NCBI RefSeq assembly: GCF_021532275.1
Contig: NZ_JACBOT010000001.1
Location: 414,424-478,423, forward strand
Origin: Brevibacterium sp. UCMA 11754
Lineage (GTDB): Bacteria > Actinomycetota > Actinomycetes > Actinomycetales > Brevibacteriaceae
Reading direction: 5' to 3'
Length of the DNA: 64,000 bases
Position 1 is the stretch's first letter, and every line of letters starts with the position of its first letter. Below are positions 18,606-28,111 of the stretch, piece after piece. The translations under genes and the position numbers were made by a program. A model generated the notes under the pieces. That model did not search any database, had not been told where the DNA came from, and saw nothing but the letters and a program-made list of their open reading frames with translations.

Positions 18606-19627
18606 CCACTGCACCTTCCACCCGGGAAGCTATCTACACCGTTGTCGGCGGAGGTGCCATCGGTGGCACACTTGCCACGCACCTGGCTCTGGCTGGCAGG
18701 CCCGTGCAGATTGTGGATACGGACAGTGCCCATATTGCTGCCATTCACCAGAAGGGCATGAGGATCGAAAGCCCTTCCGGTGTCCTCGAAACTCGTATCC
18801 CAGCTTTCGAGCTCGCGGATGCTCCTAGCGAGTTGGGTCCGGTGCTTCTGGCGGTCAAGTCACAAGCAACCGGGTCCGCAATGGAGTGGATTGCTCCGCG
18901 CCTTCGAAACGACGGCTATGTGGCCTCCCTGCAAAATGGTCTCAATGAGGCCACGATCGCCAAACACATCGGAGCCGACCGCACGGTGATTGCTTTCGTG
19001 GACCTGTTCGCCGATCTGCTTGAGCCCGGTGTAATCCAGGACGGCGGCATCGGAACTATTGCCTTAGGTGAATTTGCCGGAGGCAGGAGCACTCGTGTTG
19101 ATCGACTTGCAGAGGATCTCGCCCATTGGGGCTCACCGATCGTCAGTGGCAATGTCAGCGGTTTTCTGTGGTCGAAGTTGGCGTTTGGCGCCATGCTCAC
19201 TGCAAGTTCATTCATCGACGAAGATATGTCGAAAGTAATCAGCGAGAATCGCTCCCCGATGCTCGGATTGGCTCGCGAAATTTTCGCGGTTTCAGACGCG
19301 CTCGGTCTTCGGTTGGAAGGTTTCGACGCGTTCGCACCTGATAACTACCGCGTCAACTCGTCGGATCGCACAATCAATGGGGCATTCGATTTGCTCTCAG
19401 AATGGTTAGCCGGCCAAACGAAGACTCGTTCAGGGATTTGGCGCGACATCAATGTGCGAAAGCGACCGACAGAAGTGCCGTCCCACTACAAGCCTGTATT
19501 CACAGTTGCCGATGAGCAAGGGGTCGAGACCCCGAAACTTCGTGCAATGGTCGAAGTGATCGGAGAATTGGAACGCGATGAATCGTCTATGGGAGCCTCA
19601 CTGATGCAGCGGGTCGATAAGGCTTAA
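18602..19627 (+). CDS. 2-dehydropantoate 2-reductase (PanE/ApbA) family protein
   Basis: The 341-residue protein has the Rossmann motif TVVGGGAIGGTLATHLALAG at residues 13-32, LAVKSQATGSAMEWIAP near residue 85 and a LQNGLNE segment near residue 105, then an all-helical C-terminal domain with the catalytic Lys region FLWSKLAFGAMLTA. Family members reduce ketopantoate or other 2-oxo or 3-oxo acids with NADPH. Placement in an Lrp-controlled catabolic unit, rather than with pantothenate synthesis genes, suggests a branched hydroxy-acid substrate and not the biosynthetic role. That is inference. Confidence 0.85.
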   Translation: MTTAPSTREAIYTVVGGGAIGGTLATHLALAGRPVQIVDTDSAHIAAIHQKGMRIESPSGVLETRIPAFELADAPSELGPVLLAVKSQATGSAMEWIAPRLRNDGYVASLQNGLNEATIAKHIGADRTVIAFVDLFADLLEPGVIQDGGIGTIALGEFAGGRSTRVDRLAEDLAHWGSPIVSGNVSGFLWSKLAFGAMLTASSFIDEDMSKVISENRSPMLGLAREIFAVSDALGLRLEGFDAFAPDNYRVNSSDRTINGAFDLLSEWLAGQTKTRSGIWRDINVRKRPTEVPSHYKPVFTVADEQGVETPKLRAMVEVIGELERDESSMGASLMQRVDKA

Positions 19628-20089
19628 TTCGCGGGTTGCTTGCACGGCCAGATTCTGAAGCCGTCTTAACGGGGAACAACGTGGCCTAAGGAAATAGGGA
19701 CCTCGGGTCGCGATTTAGTCTTGAACACTTACATCATTGCGCTCAGGGCCCCACTTCTTGTGATGCTTGAGGTAGCTACCGCACCGCCCTATTTGTGAAG
19801 AACCGCACTACTGCGACTGATATCTATACGCGCGGTCGTGAGACTCGTGGCCACGGAACTTCGACCAACCCCGCAGATTGCGCTGACTCTTCAGCCTCTG
19901 AGCCACAATTCCAGGAACCCGCAAGCAGGAAGGCGCAGAAGCGATCGATCACCGATTGGCTCCAATCGCCCTCACACCTGCGCACTACAGGAGCGGCTTG
20001 GTGGCAGACTGAGGACATACACAGCGGAAGTTCAGGCTTTCATCCGCCCGAACGTCTGATCGCATGATTGCCGAAGGAGGCTCAGTTCC
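19628..20089. other. Gene-free 462-bp stretch before the symporter gene, with a short inverted repeat
   Basis: I see no supported gene here; a 90-codon frame at 19795-20067 has no ribosome binding site and looks random. CGATTGG and CCAATCG (19953-19968) form a perfect inverted repeat with a 2-bp centre that could be a regulator site. A strong GAAGGAGG ribosome binding site (20073-20080) precedes the next start. Confidence 0.5.
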
Positions 20090-21583
20090 ATGGAGATGTT
20101 GCAGACCGCACTTGACGGCATCGATTCCGTATCGGCCTACGTTCTTGTTGCAGTGCTGATTCCCACTGGTTTGTATTTCACAATCCGCACTGGAGTAATC
20201 CAAGTACGAATGCTCCCCGAAATGTTCCGCACGCTCGTCGAGCCCGGCGGACGAGACTCTGAGGGCAATAGGAACATCTCGCCGTTCCGGGCGTTCTCCA
20301 TCTCTGCCGCCTCACGCGTGGGCACGGCCAACATTGCCGGCGTGGCCTTGGCCATCTCGTTGGGTGGCCCCGGTGCGATGTTCTGGATGTGGCTGACTGC
20401 CATCGTCGGCGGTGCCACCGCTTTCGCTGAGTCCGCACTCGGACAGCTCTACAAGATGAAGGATGGCCCGAACTTCCGAGGCGGCCCGGCCTACTACATT
20501 CGGCACGGAATGAACATGAAATGGCTCGGCCTGGTCTTCGCGGTCATCGTCGCGATCACCTACGGCATCGTGTTCAACACGGTGCAGTCGAACTCGATCG
20601 TTGACGCTGTCGGAACTTCGTTCAACGTTGACGATTCGAACTTCGCATTCACAGCCATCGCCGGTGTGGTCATCGCCCTCGGCGCCTACGCGATCTTCGC
20701 TGGTGGAGCCAAGCGCATCTCGAACGTCTCCGCATACCTGGTGCCGATCATGGCCGGTCTCTACCTGATCGTCGGGCTCATCGTCGTGGCGCTCAACCTT
20801 GGCGCCGTCCCCGACATGATCGTCACTATCTTCACCGATGCGTTCAGCATGGACTCCATCGCCGGCGGATCGCTTGGATCGATCATGCTCATTGGCGTTC
20901 AGCGCGGCCTGTTCTCCAATGAGGCCGGCATCGGTTCCGTTCCGAATGCCGCGGCAACGGCCTCGGCATCTCACCCGGCCAAGCAGGGATTCGTGCAGGC
21001 CCTGGGCGTGTACTTCGACACGATCCTCGTCTGCTCGATCACCGCTTTCATCATTCTGCTGTCGAACCCCAAGTACGGCAGCTCCGGAGAGGGAATCCAG
21101 CTGACGCAGACCGCCTTGAGCGGGCAGCTCGGACAGTGGGCGATCCACTTCCTCACCTTCGCGATCTTCCTCTTCGCCTTCTCCTCAATTCTCGGCAACT
21201 ACTACTACGGCGAAGCCAATATCGAGCACCTGACCACCAGCAAGGCCGCCCTGCGGGTATACCAGCTGATCGTGATGGTGTCGGTGTTCATCGGAGCAAT
21301 TGCGGCGCTGGACATCGTCTGGACCGCGGCAAACATCTTCATGGCGATCATGGCGCTGATCAACCTGTTCGCACTGCTGATGCTCTCGCCTCTGGTGTTC
21401 AACCTGCTGAAGAACTACCAGGAGCAACGTCGACAGGGCCTGGAGCCGATCTTCCGCCGCGGCGACCTGCCCACCTTCAAACGCATCAACACCGATGTCG
21501 ACGCCTGGGACGGCACGGACGAAGTCACCACGGCGAAGTTCTGGCAGGACCGTGGCAAGAAGGTACGCCCGGACGACGAGTGA
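20090..21583 (+). CDS. Alanine/glycine:cation symporter (AGCS family)
   Basis: The 497-residue membrane protein has about eleven hydrophobic segments. The family signature is visible in FRAFSISAASRVGTANIAGVA near residue 67 and GPGAMFWMWLTAIVGGATAF soon after, followed by GAKRISNVSAYLVPIMAGLY. AGCS carriers take up alanine or glycine with Na+ (or H+). Because the window also holds the glycine-cleavage operon and serine dehydratase, glycine, alanine or D-alanine uptake would fit, but no shared regulatory site shows this. A good terminator follows at 21605. Confidence 0.92.
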   Translation: MEMLQTALDGIDSVSAYVLVAVLIPTGLYFTIRTGVIQVRMLPEMFRTLVEPGGRDSEGNRNISPFRAFSISAASRVGTANIAGVALAISLGGPGAMFWMWLTAIVGGATAFAESALGQLYKMKDGPNFRGGPAYYIRHGMNMKWLGLVFAVIVAITYGIVFNTVQSNSIVDAVGTSFNVDDSNFAFTAIAGVVIALGAYAIFAGGAKRISNVSAYLVPIMAGLYLIVGLIVVALNLGAVPDMIVTIFTDAFSMDSIAGGSLGSIMLIGVQRGLFSNEAGIGSVPNAAATASASHPAKQGFVQALGVYFDTILVCSITAFIILLSNPKYGSSGEGIQLTQTALSGQLGQWAIHFLTFAIFLFAFSSILGNYYYGEANIEHLTTSKAALRVYQLIVMVSVFIGAIAALDIVWTAANIFMAIMALINLFALLMLSPLVFNLLKNYQEQRRQGLEPIFRRGDLPTFKRINTDVDAWDGTDEVTTAKFWQDRGKKVRPDDE

Positions 21584-21604
21584 TGCTGCCGGCACAGTGA
21601 TCGT

Positions 21605-21653
21605 GAAACCACACCGGGCGCACCCTTTGCTGAGAGCGCCCGATGTGGTTTTC
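21605..21653 (+). terminator. Rho-independent-like terminator after the AGCS gene
   Basis: GAAACCACACCGGGCGC (21605-21621) pairs with GCGCCCGATGTGGTTTTC (21636-21653) around a 14-nt loop, with one weak pair. The right arm ends in TTTTC. It lies 20 bp after the symporter stop. Confidence 0.8.
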
Positions 21654-21680
21654 ATGTTCTCCACCTAGGAGGAAGTTCCC

Positions 21681-21980
21681 ATGACTGTGGATCGCAGAGA
21701 ATTGGCCGAATCCCTCGCCGAGGCGACCGGATGGTCGGTCACGGCCGATTCCCATCGAGTGACGTTCACCAATGATGATCCACCGCAGGTGGTCATCTGG
21801 ACGGTCACCGATGCGGATCTCGGGCGCCTCCGTTACAACGAGAACCTCCGCGCATCAGGATACGGAGGCCGTCAGACAGCCGAGCTCGGCGTATTGGGGC
21901 TGCCTCTCGGCGAAGCGTTAGGTCCTTTTGAAGGGCCCCGCGGATATATGCACGGGGCAGACCTGACAATCCGCGAGTGA
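21681..21980 (+). CDS. Hypothetical protein, 99 residues
   Basis: A small soluble protein starts at ATG 21681 behind a very good AGGAGGAAG ribosome binding site. The sequence is mixed and non-repetitive (DRRELAESLAEATGWSV near the start, YGGRQTAELGVLGLPLGEAL near the end), with no motif or membrane segment that I recognise. The codon pattern and ribosome binding site favour a real gene. It follows the symporter terminator and ends 37 bp before the convergent secreted-protein gene. Confidence 0.65.
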   Translation: MTVDRRELAESLAEATGWSVTADSHRVTFTNDDPPQVVIWTVTDADLGRLRYNENLRASGYGGRQTAELGVLGLPLGEALGPFEGPRGYMHGADLTIRE

Positions 21981-22017
21981 CCTCGGTCATCGCTTGACCG
22001 CCCTCATTCGCGGAAGG

Positions 22018-22737
22018 TCAGCGCTTGACCGACTTCGAGGTGGCGCCGGTTGCCCAGCTCACCTGGCCGAAGGTCACGCGGTAGGACTTCTTGCTCTTCG
22101 TCTTGACCTTGTACGTGGCTTTGCCCTTCTTGGCAGTCACGGTCTTGAGGGTCTTCCACTTGCTCCCCGACTTGACCTGGAACTTCACCTTCGGGTTGTA
22201 GTTGACCTTGCCGTAGTGCTCAGGGTTGTAGACCTTCGTCTTCGACGTCAGGGTGACGGTCTTGCCGCTGCGCTTGGTCGACAGGGAGGCGTACGTCTTG
22301 CCGCGGACGTAGAAGTAGCCTTTGGTGTAGTCGGCGCGCTCGACTTCGCCGTAGTCGTTGTAGCTGGCACCGCCGTAGTAGTAGTAGTAGGCCCTGATTT
22401 CAGACGGACCGATCGTGTACTTCCCGAGCCCGTCTGAAGATGGACAGAACATGATCCGGTCCTTCTTCGAACTGCTGTAGTCCGAGAACCAAGCCGTATC
22501 TGTCCAGCCGTGACGGCCCTTGATATCAGTGTCGACGTCCCAATCGTCGACCTTTGACTTCTTGTGCTTCATGTAGACGTTTGTCCACTTGCAGTTCCAA
22601 TCGGAGACGACAACGCTGTCGCCCGACAACTTGGTCACGTCGAAGGATGTACTCGCCGCTTCGGCTGAAACAGCGGGACCGACTACAAGTGCCACAGCAG
22701 CAAGGGCAGAGACAAGAGCACGCCTGATGAACTTCAT
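22018..22737 (-). CDS. Secreted hypothetical protein, Tyr- and Lys-rich
   Basis: The 239-residue protein has a Sec signal peptide: KFIRRA, a hydrophobic stretch ALVSALAAVALVVGP, and a likely cleavage after AEA (about residue 27). The mature part has a central AYYYYYGG tyrosine run and a strongly basic, Lys/Thr/Ser-rich C-terminal third (for example WKTLKTVTAKKGKATYKVKT) that resembles beta-strand repeat domains of cell-wall proteins. Two Cys (in WNCKW and MFCPS) could form a disulphide. No LPXTG or membrane anchor is seen, so it is probably released or bound to the wall by charge. Function unknown. Confidence 0.75.
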   Translation of the reverse strand: MKFIRRALVSALAAVALVVGPAVSAEAASTSFDVTKLSGDSVVVSDWNCKWTNVYMKHKKSKVDDWDVDTDIKGRHGWTDTAWFSDYSSSKKDRIMFCPSSDGLGKYTIGPSEIRAYYYYYGGASYNDYGEVERADYTKGYFYVRGKTYASLSTKRSGKTVTLTSKTKVYNPEHYGKVNYNPKVKFQVKSGSKWKTLKTVTAKKGKATYKVKTKSKKSYRVTFGQVSWATGATSKSVKR

Positions 22738-22861
22738 GATGACTCCAAAGAGAAGAGGATGAGAACTGGGAATGCCAGAGTTGGAGTCTTGGGATGTGCT
22801 GTCGGCAGCGTCAGGTTTCGAAACTTGAAAGTTGTATGACCGAACGTTATCACAGATGAAG

Positions 22862-24175
22862 TCAGGCCTGCTCCTGCTGGGCGACGCTCACACCGGTGCG
22901 CCCACTCACACTCCGGCTCACCCTCCTGAGCACGAGACGCATCGTCAGAGCAACGCCGATCACAATGAGTGGAATGATCACATAGCCCTTCGACGAGGGC
23001 ACCACTACAGCAATGAGTACGGCTGAGACTATTGCAACGGCACGACCCCTGCCGCTGAGCAGTTTGACCCCTGCGACGGCGGCCGCCAGATAGACGAAGA
23101 CGACCAGAGTCGAAGGAATGACAACCAAAGCCTCGGTGCCCCAAGAGCACAGCCAGGCCAGGCCGAGTCCGACGAAGGCCACCAGCGCCACAGCCAGCAC
23201 CCCGCCGACAGGAACAGAAGCGGAAACGTGCCCCGCCGGACGGGGCAGCCACCCCTCCTTCGCCAGGGAGTAACCGAGTCGGGATACACCAGCAATGAAC
23301 GCATTTGCCGTGCCCAGGCTGATGACGACGGCAATGACGGCCGCAGCAAGGGCAGCATGTCCGCCGAATGCTCCACGCAGCAGCAATCCGATCGAGATGT
23401 GATCGGCTTCCGGTGAACCGTACGTTCCCGTGAGGACGACGGCCACGGCGATTCCAAGGTAGAGGACGGTGACGATGACGATCGTGATGCCGACCGCCCG
23501 TGGAACATCGCGACGAGGGTCTCGGAACTCTCCGACGAGATGGGCCACTGCCTCCCACCCGGCGAAGGCGAAGAACAGCACGATGACCCCGCTGCCGATC
23601 GGGGGCAGTCCGTGCGGAGCGAAGGGAGTCAGCCGATCCGAATCCATTCGCGGTATCGCCACAATGATGGTCGTCAGCAGCGCCAGAGCCACGGTCAGCG
23701 CCAGGCCCAGCCGTGCTCCCGTGCTGACCTTCGCACCGACAAGATTGGCGCCGACGGCCACAGCCAGGATCCCCGCCGCCGTGAGGTACGCGAAGGCGCT
23801 GCTGAGGGAGAACGCCTCCGCGACGTAGTATCCGCCGGTCAGAGGCACGACGATCTGCCCGATGGCGCCGGCGCTGAAATACATCCACCCTGCCAAACCG
23901 CCCGCAGTCGCACCATAGGCCTGGCCGACATAGGTGGCGATCCCACCGGCTCCGGGTAATCTGCGTGCAAGTGACACGAACAGCAAAGCCAGCATCGCAC
24001 CGATCGCACAGGCCAAGACCCACGACAGCAGCGACGCGGGCCCGGCCGAACTCGCTATCTGACCAGGCAGCACCAGCACCCCAGCCCCGAGGATCGCACT
24101 GACGTACAGCGCGACCCCCTGCCCCAATCCGATGTGTGCCGTCAGCTTGCCTGTGTTTGCACTCTTCGTGTCCAT
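22862..24175 (-). CDS. APC superfamily amino acid permease
   Basis: The 437-residue protein has about twelve hydrophobic segments. The N-terminal ILGAGVLVLPGQIASSAGP is the APC helix-1 substrate-binding segment, and RRLPGAGGIATYVGQAYG follows helix 2. FAFAGWEAVAHLVGEFRDPRRDVPRAV (unwound helix 6 region) is also typical. It probably imports or exchanges amino acids or amines; the substrate is unknown. It is divergent from the GlxA-type regulator at 24229 with only 53 bp between the starts, so that regulator may control it. Confidence 0.9.
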   Translation of the reverse strand: MDTKSANTGKLTAHIGLGQGVALYVSAILGAGVLVLPGQIASSAGPASLLSWVLACAIGAMLALLFVSLARRLPGAGGIATYVGQAYGATAGGLAGWMYFSAGAIGQIVVPLTGGYYVAEAFSLSSAFAYLTAAGILAVAVGANLVGAKVSTGARLGLALTVALALLTTIIVAIPRMDSDRLTPFAPHGLPPIGSGVIVLFFAFAGWEAVAHLVGEFRDPRRDVPRAVGITIVIVTVLYLGIAVAVVLTGTYGSPEADHISIGLLLRGAFGGHAALAAAVIAVVISLGTANAFIAGVSRLGYSLAKEGWLPRPAGHVSASVPVGGVLAVALVAFVGLGLAWLCSWGTEALVVIPSTLVVFVYLAAAVAGVKLLSGRGRAVAIVSAVLIAVVVPSSKGYVIIPLIVIGVALTMRLVLRRVSRSVSGRTGVSVAQQEQA

Positions 24176-24228
24176 ATCTCAAGAGTTGTCCATTGACCGC
24201 ACCGAATGTCAGTGGCAAACTCGTCGCT

Positions 24229-25215
24229 ATGCGCAAGAAATCGGACAGATGCCGGGTCGTCCTCGTTGCCACCCCCGGAGTACCGCTCTTCGAGCTGGCG
24301 GGTGCCGCTGAGATCTTCGGGATCGATCGGAGTGATCTCACCCCGGATTGGTACGACTTCGAACTCGTGGGCACATCAGAAGAGACCACGGTCGGCTTCG
24401 GGATGCGAGTGCCCGACGGTCGTGGACTGGACGCACTGAAGGACGCGGACACGATCATCGTCCCGGCCTGTGCGAACATCCATGACGGGGCTCCCGCTGC
24501 GCTTCTGGAGGCACTGGTTGCCGAGCACGCCCGGGGTGCTCGGATCGTTTCGCTGTGCTCCGGTGCGTTCGTGCTCGCCGAAGCCGGGCTTCTCGATGGG
24601 CGACGTGCCACGACGCATTGGATGCACGCCGAGGACCTGGCTCGGCTCTATCCGAACGTGACCGTCGACCCGGGTGTTCTCTACGTCCATGACGACGTAT
24701 GGTCCTCTGCCGGCAGTGCGGCCGCCATCGACCTCAGCCTCGAGCTGGTGCGCAGGGACTTCGGGGCCGCGATCGCCAACGAGGTGGCCCGTCGCGTAGT
24801 GATTCCCCCGCACCGAGACGGAGGCCAGTCGCAGTATATCCGCTACCGGCCGCCCACCGCTGCCGCCAAGGACGACGATGTCGAGCACTGGGCCCGCCGA
24901 CACCTCGCCGAGGTGACCGTGACAGCCATGGCACGATACGCCGGAATCAGCGTCCGATCCTTGAACCGACAGTTCCGAAGCCGTGCCAATCTCTCACCGC
25001 AGGAATGGCTCCGGCGAGAGAAGCTACAAACCACCCAGGAGCTCCTCGAGAGCACCGATCTGACCGTCGAGACCATCGCGCTGCGGGTCGGACTCGGCAC
25101 CGCGGCCAATCTGCGCACCCACTTCGCCGTCGAATACGGTGTCCCGCCCGGTGCCTACCGGCGCACCTTCAGTTCCCACAGTGCGAGTGCCACCGCGTCA
25201 GCGGACACCCCGTAA
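24229..25215 (+). CDS. GlxA-type AraC family regulator with DJ-1/PfpI domain
   Basis: The 328-residue protein has an N-terminal DJ-1/PfpI-like domain (RVVLVATPGVPLFELAGAAE, then IVSLCSGAFVLAEAGLLDGR with the nucleophile-elbow Cys at about residue 106) and a C-terminal AraC pair of helix-turn-helix motifs (MARYAGISVRSLNRQFR and IALRVGLGTAANLRTHF). Such proteins usually activate catabolic or transport genes for amines and amino acids. I chose ATG 24229 because a longer in-frame start would overlap the divergent permease. Its likely target is the adjacent APC permease. Confidence 0.9.
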   Translation: MRKKSDRCRVVLVATPGVPLFELAGAAEIFGIDRSDLTPDWYDFELVGTSEETTVGFGMRVPDGRGLDALKDADTIIVPACANIHDGAPAALLEALVAEHARGARIVSLCSGAFVLAEAGLLDGRRATTHWMHAEDLARLYPNVTVDPGVLYVHDDVWSSAGSAAAIDLSLELVRRDFGAAIANEVARRVVIPPHRDGGQSQYIRYRPPTAAAKDDDVEHWARRHLAEVTVTAMARYAGISVRSLNRQFRSRANLSPQEWLRREKLQTTQELLESTDLTVETIALRVGLGTAANLRTHFAVEYGVPPGAYRRTFSSHSASATASADTP

Positions 25216-25231
25216 GCTTCCTGAGATCGGC

Positions 25232-25301
25232 AAAAGGTGGCCACGGCACCGAGGTCGAGCCCCGCGCAATGCGGGCCTCACTCGGCTCCGTGGCCACCTT
25301 T
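25232..25301. terminator. Long nested stem-loop between the GlxA-type gene and ectC
   Basis: AAAAGGTGGCCACGG at the left and its complement CCGTGGCCACCTTT at the right form the outer stem, and CCCGC-GCAAT-GCGGG forms an inner hairpin, with a CCGAG/CTCGG pairing between them. It lies between convergent genes and carries A/T runs on both flanks, as expected of a bidirectional terminator. Confidence 0.75.
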
Positions 25302-25409
25302 CACGACGTCCTTCGGCGCATCAGCACCGAATCTGAACACCGCTTGCGTCAGTGACCGACTCAACGATCGGCCACCTCGGCGAGGGAGCTTCTCAGCTCA
25401 CGAGATGAC

Positions 25410-25802
25410 TCAATCCTCTTCGACGATGAGCGGGTAGACACCGTTCTCGTCGTGGGTCTCACGGCCGGTGACCGGCGGGTTGAACACGCAGGCCATGCGC
25501 AGCTCTTCGTCTGCCACGACGGTGTGCTTCTCGTGTCCGTCCAGCAGATACATGGTGCCATCGGAGAGTGGGTAGGTCTCGCCGGTCTCCTGGTCGGTCA
25601 GGGTGCCCTTGCCCTGCACGCAGTACACGGCTTCGACATGGTTCTGGTAGTGGAAGGTCGAGGTCGTCCCGGCGTAGATCACGGTGTCGTGGAGCGAGAA
25701 TCCGACGCGCTCCTTGCCCAGCACCATGCGGCGGCTGCGCCAGGTCTCTGACTTGATGTCGCGGTCTGTGTCGTTGAGGTCATCGCGGTTGACTACGTAC
25801 AT
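25410..25802 (-). CDS. ectC: L-ectoine synthase
   Basis: EctC closes N-gamma-acetyl-2,4-diaminobutyrate to ectoine, the last step of compatible-solute synthesis. The 130-residue cupin begins [19 protein letters not shown] and contains [33 protein letters not shown] (cupin metal/active-site region) and [11 protein letters not shown], all characteristic of the family, at the usual length. It lies last in ectA-ectB-ectC order on the minus strand, 155 bp behind ectB. No ectD hydroxylase follows, so this locus makes ectoine and not 5-hydroxyectoine. Confidence 0.97.
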   Translation of the reverse strand: MYVVNRDDLNDTDRDIKSETWRSRRMVLGKERVGFSLHDTVIYAGTTSTFHYQNHVEAVYCVQGKGTLTDQETGETYPLSDGTMYLLDGHEKHTVVADEELRMACVFNPPVTGRETHDENGVYPLIVEED

Positions 25803-25957
25803 TCGTGGTCCTCTCGTTTGGTATATCAGACGGGTTGCCGATGTCTCAGTCGAAATGTCGACCGATCCACCGGCAACGCGTCATTCAAGTTTCATGGTTG
25901 AGTCTCGGCGAACCGAAGCTCAGTTTTTCAGGCTCTCGCGCTCAGCTGGGAGCTGAC

Positions 25958-27250
25958 TCAGACCGCCGCAGGTTCTGCGGCCGGAGCGAACTTCAGCACA
26001 GCAGCCTCGATGATGTCGAGGCCCTGCTCCAGATCGTGCGAGGAGATGGTCAGCGGAGGCATGATCTTCGTGACCTCATCCTTGGGACCGGAGGTCTCGA
26101 GGAGCAGGCCGTTGTCGAAGGCCTCTGCTGCCACCTTGCCGGCGACCTCGTCGTCCTCGAAGTGCAGTCCGGCGAGGAGTCCGCGTCCACGGATGGATGC
26201 TCCCTCTGCCTTCTCCACAATCGAGTCGAGGCGCTGGTGCAGTGCGGCGATCGTGTCGGCCAATTCGTTCTGGAACGTGTTGTCGGCCCAGAAGTTCTTG
26301 ATCGCGGCGGTCGCCGTGACGAATGCGGGGTTGTTTCCGCGGAAGGTTCCGTTGTGCTCGCCTGGCTCCCAGACGTCAAGCTCGGGACGGAAGAGAGTCA
26401 GTGCCATCGGCAGGCCCGAACCGGAGATCGACTTCGACAGGCACACGATGTCAGGTTCGATGCCGGCCTCTTCGAAGCTGAAGAATGATCCGGTACGGCC
26501 ACAGCCGGCCTGGACGTCGTCGACGATGAGCAGGATGTCGTGCTTCTTGGTCAGCTCGGACAGAGCACGAAGCCATTCGGCGCGAGCGGCGCGGAGGCCA
26601 CCTTCGCCCTGCACGGTCTCAACGATGACAGCGGCTGGCTTGTCGACGCCGGAGCCGGAGTCTTCGAGGACCTTCTCAAGCCACAGGAAGTCAGGGATCT
26701 CGCCGTCGAAGTAGTCGTCATAAGGAATCTTCGAGCTGTTGGTCAGCGGGATGCCTGCGCCTTCGCGCTTCATCGAGTTGCCGGTCACCGACAGCGATCC
26801 CAGGGTCATGCCGTGGAATGCGTTGGTGAAGGACAGCATGTGCTGACGGCCGGTGACCTTACGAGCCAGCTTGAGGGCAGCCTCGACGGTATTGGTCCCC
26901 GTTGGTCCGGGGAACATCACGGTGTAGTCGAGTCCGCGCGGCTTGAGGATGAGGTCCTGGAATGTCTCGAGGAACTCGCGCTTGGCCGGGGTCTTCATAT
27001 CCAGCGAGTGCAGAACAGCACCTGACTGGAGGTACTCGACCAGAGGGTTCATCACGACGGGGTTGTTGTGCCCGTAGTTGAGAGCTCCGGCGCCGGAGAA
27101 GAAATCGATGAATTCCTTGCCGTCTTCGCCCCACTGCTTCGCGCCATGTGCCTTGGCGAAGGTGGCGGGCCAGGAGCGCGAGTATCCTCGCACGGCTGAT
27201 TCGCGAGTTTCGAAGATATCGGGAGTTGTGGTCTTAGAGGTTTCGGTCAT
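25958..27250 (-). CDS. ectB: Diaminobutyrate--2-oxoglutarate transaminase
   Basis: EctB is a PLP-dependent class III aminotransferase that makes L-2,4-diaminobutyrate from aspartate semialdehyde and glutamate. The 430-residue protein starts [20 protein letters not shown] and contains [51 protein letters not shown] (PLP ring-binding Asp) and [14 protein letters not shown] with the PLP Lys. I chose ATG 27250 because it follows GAAAGGACT and gives the family's N-terminus. The 166-bp gap to ectA is wide for an ect operon and holds a hairpin at 27281. Confidence 0.96.
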   Translation of the reverse strand: MTETSKTTTPDIFETRESAVRGYSRSWPATFAKAHGAKQWGEDGKEFIDFFSGAGALNYGHNNPVVMNPLVEYLQSGAVLHSLDMKTPAKREFLETFQDLILKPRGLDYTVMFPGPTGTNTVEAALKLARKVTGRQHMLSFTNAFHGMTLGSLSVTGNSMKREGAGIPLTNSSKIPYDDYFDGEIPDFLWLEKVLEDSGSGVDKPAAVIVETVQGEGGLRAARAEWLRALSELTKKHDILLIVDDVQAGCGRTGSFFSFEEAGIEPDIVCLSKSISGSGLPMALTLFRPELDVWEPGEHNGTFRGNNPAFVTATAAIKNFWADNTFQNELADTIAALHQRLDSIVEKAEGASIRGRGLLAGLHFEDDEVAGKVAAEAFDNGLLLETSGPKDEVTKIMPPLTISSHDLEQGLDIIEAAVLKFAPAAEPAAV

Positions 27251-27280
27251 CACTTGAGTCCTTTCGACTTCTGGATTACG

Positions 27281-27301
27281 CGCTTGCCTCGTGAGCAAGC
27301 G
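27281..27301. repeat. Short hairpin in the ectA-ectB gap
   Basis: CGCTTGC and GCAAGCG enclose a 7-nt loop, about 30 bp ahead of the ectB start. It may be an attenuator, an mRNA-processing site or a regulator site. Only the inverted repeat itself is certain. Confidence 0.45.
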
Positions 27302-27416
27302 GCTAGGCGGTGGCCGCGACCGATCAGTTTCGGGTACGGCGCTCGCCTGTCGGCGTCCTCAGACGGGATCAGCTGACCCCAGGGCGCCTGGTGGCACCAC
27401 GCTTCTCAGCGGTGCA

Positions 27417-27911
27417 TCACAGTGGTGCGATTTCGTACAGGTACTCGGTGTCGTGGCCATCCGGGTACAGATCCGGAGTGATCAGCGCACGTCGTTCGCA
27501 GTTTGCGTCACGCTGCTCAGCGAATGACTGGAACAGACGGTTTGACGCGTCGTTGTCATCGGTGATCGTCGTCTCCAGGCGGAGCGCATTGGTGCGATCA
27601 GCCAGCTCGTTGAGCATGGTCTTCGCCAATCCGTGTCCGCGGAAGTCCGACGAAACTGCGACCTGCCAGATCATCAGCGTGTTGGGCCGATCCGGGCGAG
27701 TGTAACCGGTGACGAACCCGGCGGGCTCTCCGCCGATTCGCGCGATGGTCGAGGTTGCCGAGAAATCACGACACCAGAGGATGTACGAGTACGAAGAGTT
27801 GAGGTCGAGAACGGCCGAATCTTTAGCCAGTCTCCACATGTGTTGTCCGTCCTCCATAGTTGGAGTACGGACATCGGTTTCTGTTTGAGGTTCAGCGACT
27901 GCGTTTCTCAC
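27417..27911 (-). CDS. ectA: L-2,4-diaminobutyrate N-acetyltransferase
   Basis: EctA acetylates diaminobutyrate, the second step of ectoine synthesis. The 164-residue GNAT protein shows VRTPTMEDGQHMWRLAKDS, the family-specific LDLNSSYSYILWCRDFSATS, the acetyl-CoA loop SDFRGHGLAKTML and TTITDDNDASNRLFQSFAE. Length and motif order are normal. It is the first gene of ectABC, and the upstream region 27912-28200 should hold the osmotically controlled promoter. Confidence 0.96.
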   Translation of the reverse strand: MRNAVAEPQTETDVRTPTMEDGQHMWRLAKDSAVLDLNSSYSYILWCRDFSATSTIARIGGEPAGFVTGYTRPDRPNTLMIWQVAVSSDFRGHGLAKTMLNELADRTNALRLETTITDDNDASNRLFQSFAEQRDANCERRALITPDLYPDGHDTEYLYEIAPL

Positions 27912-28111
27912 GCCCCCAAACCTAACGACCTGAGAATGAGCGTCAACTCCGAAATCGGCGATTCACGCCACATTCAGGGGTGATTCCCGCGCGTGTCCCC
28001 CAAGTCATGAACCGGGGCTTCCCCATGGCATCTCTGGGATGCGCCAGGGCGCTCCTGCGCGCTCATTCCGGGGCAGAGCTTCGTTATCGTTTCGTTACAT
28101 TCCAAGGGGTT

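Noticed and set aside
19795..20067. 90-codon gene upstream of the AGCS symporter
   Set aside because: It has a GTG start without ribosome binding site, mixed composition and no recognisable domain; an overlapping frame of similar length exists on the other strand.
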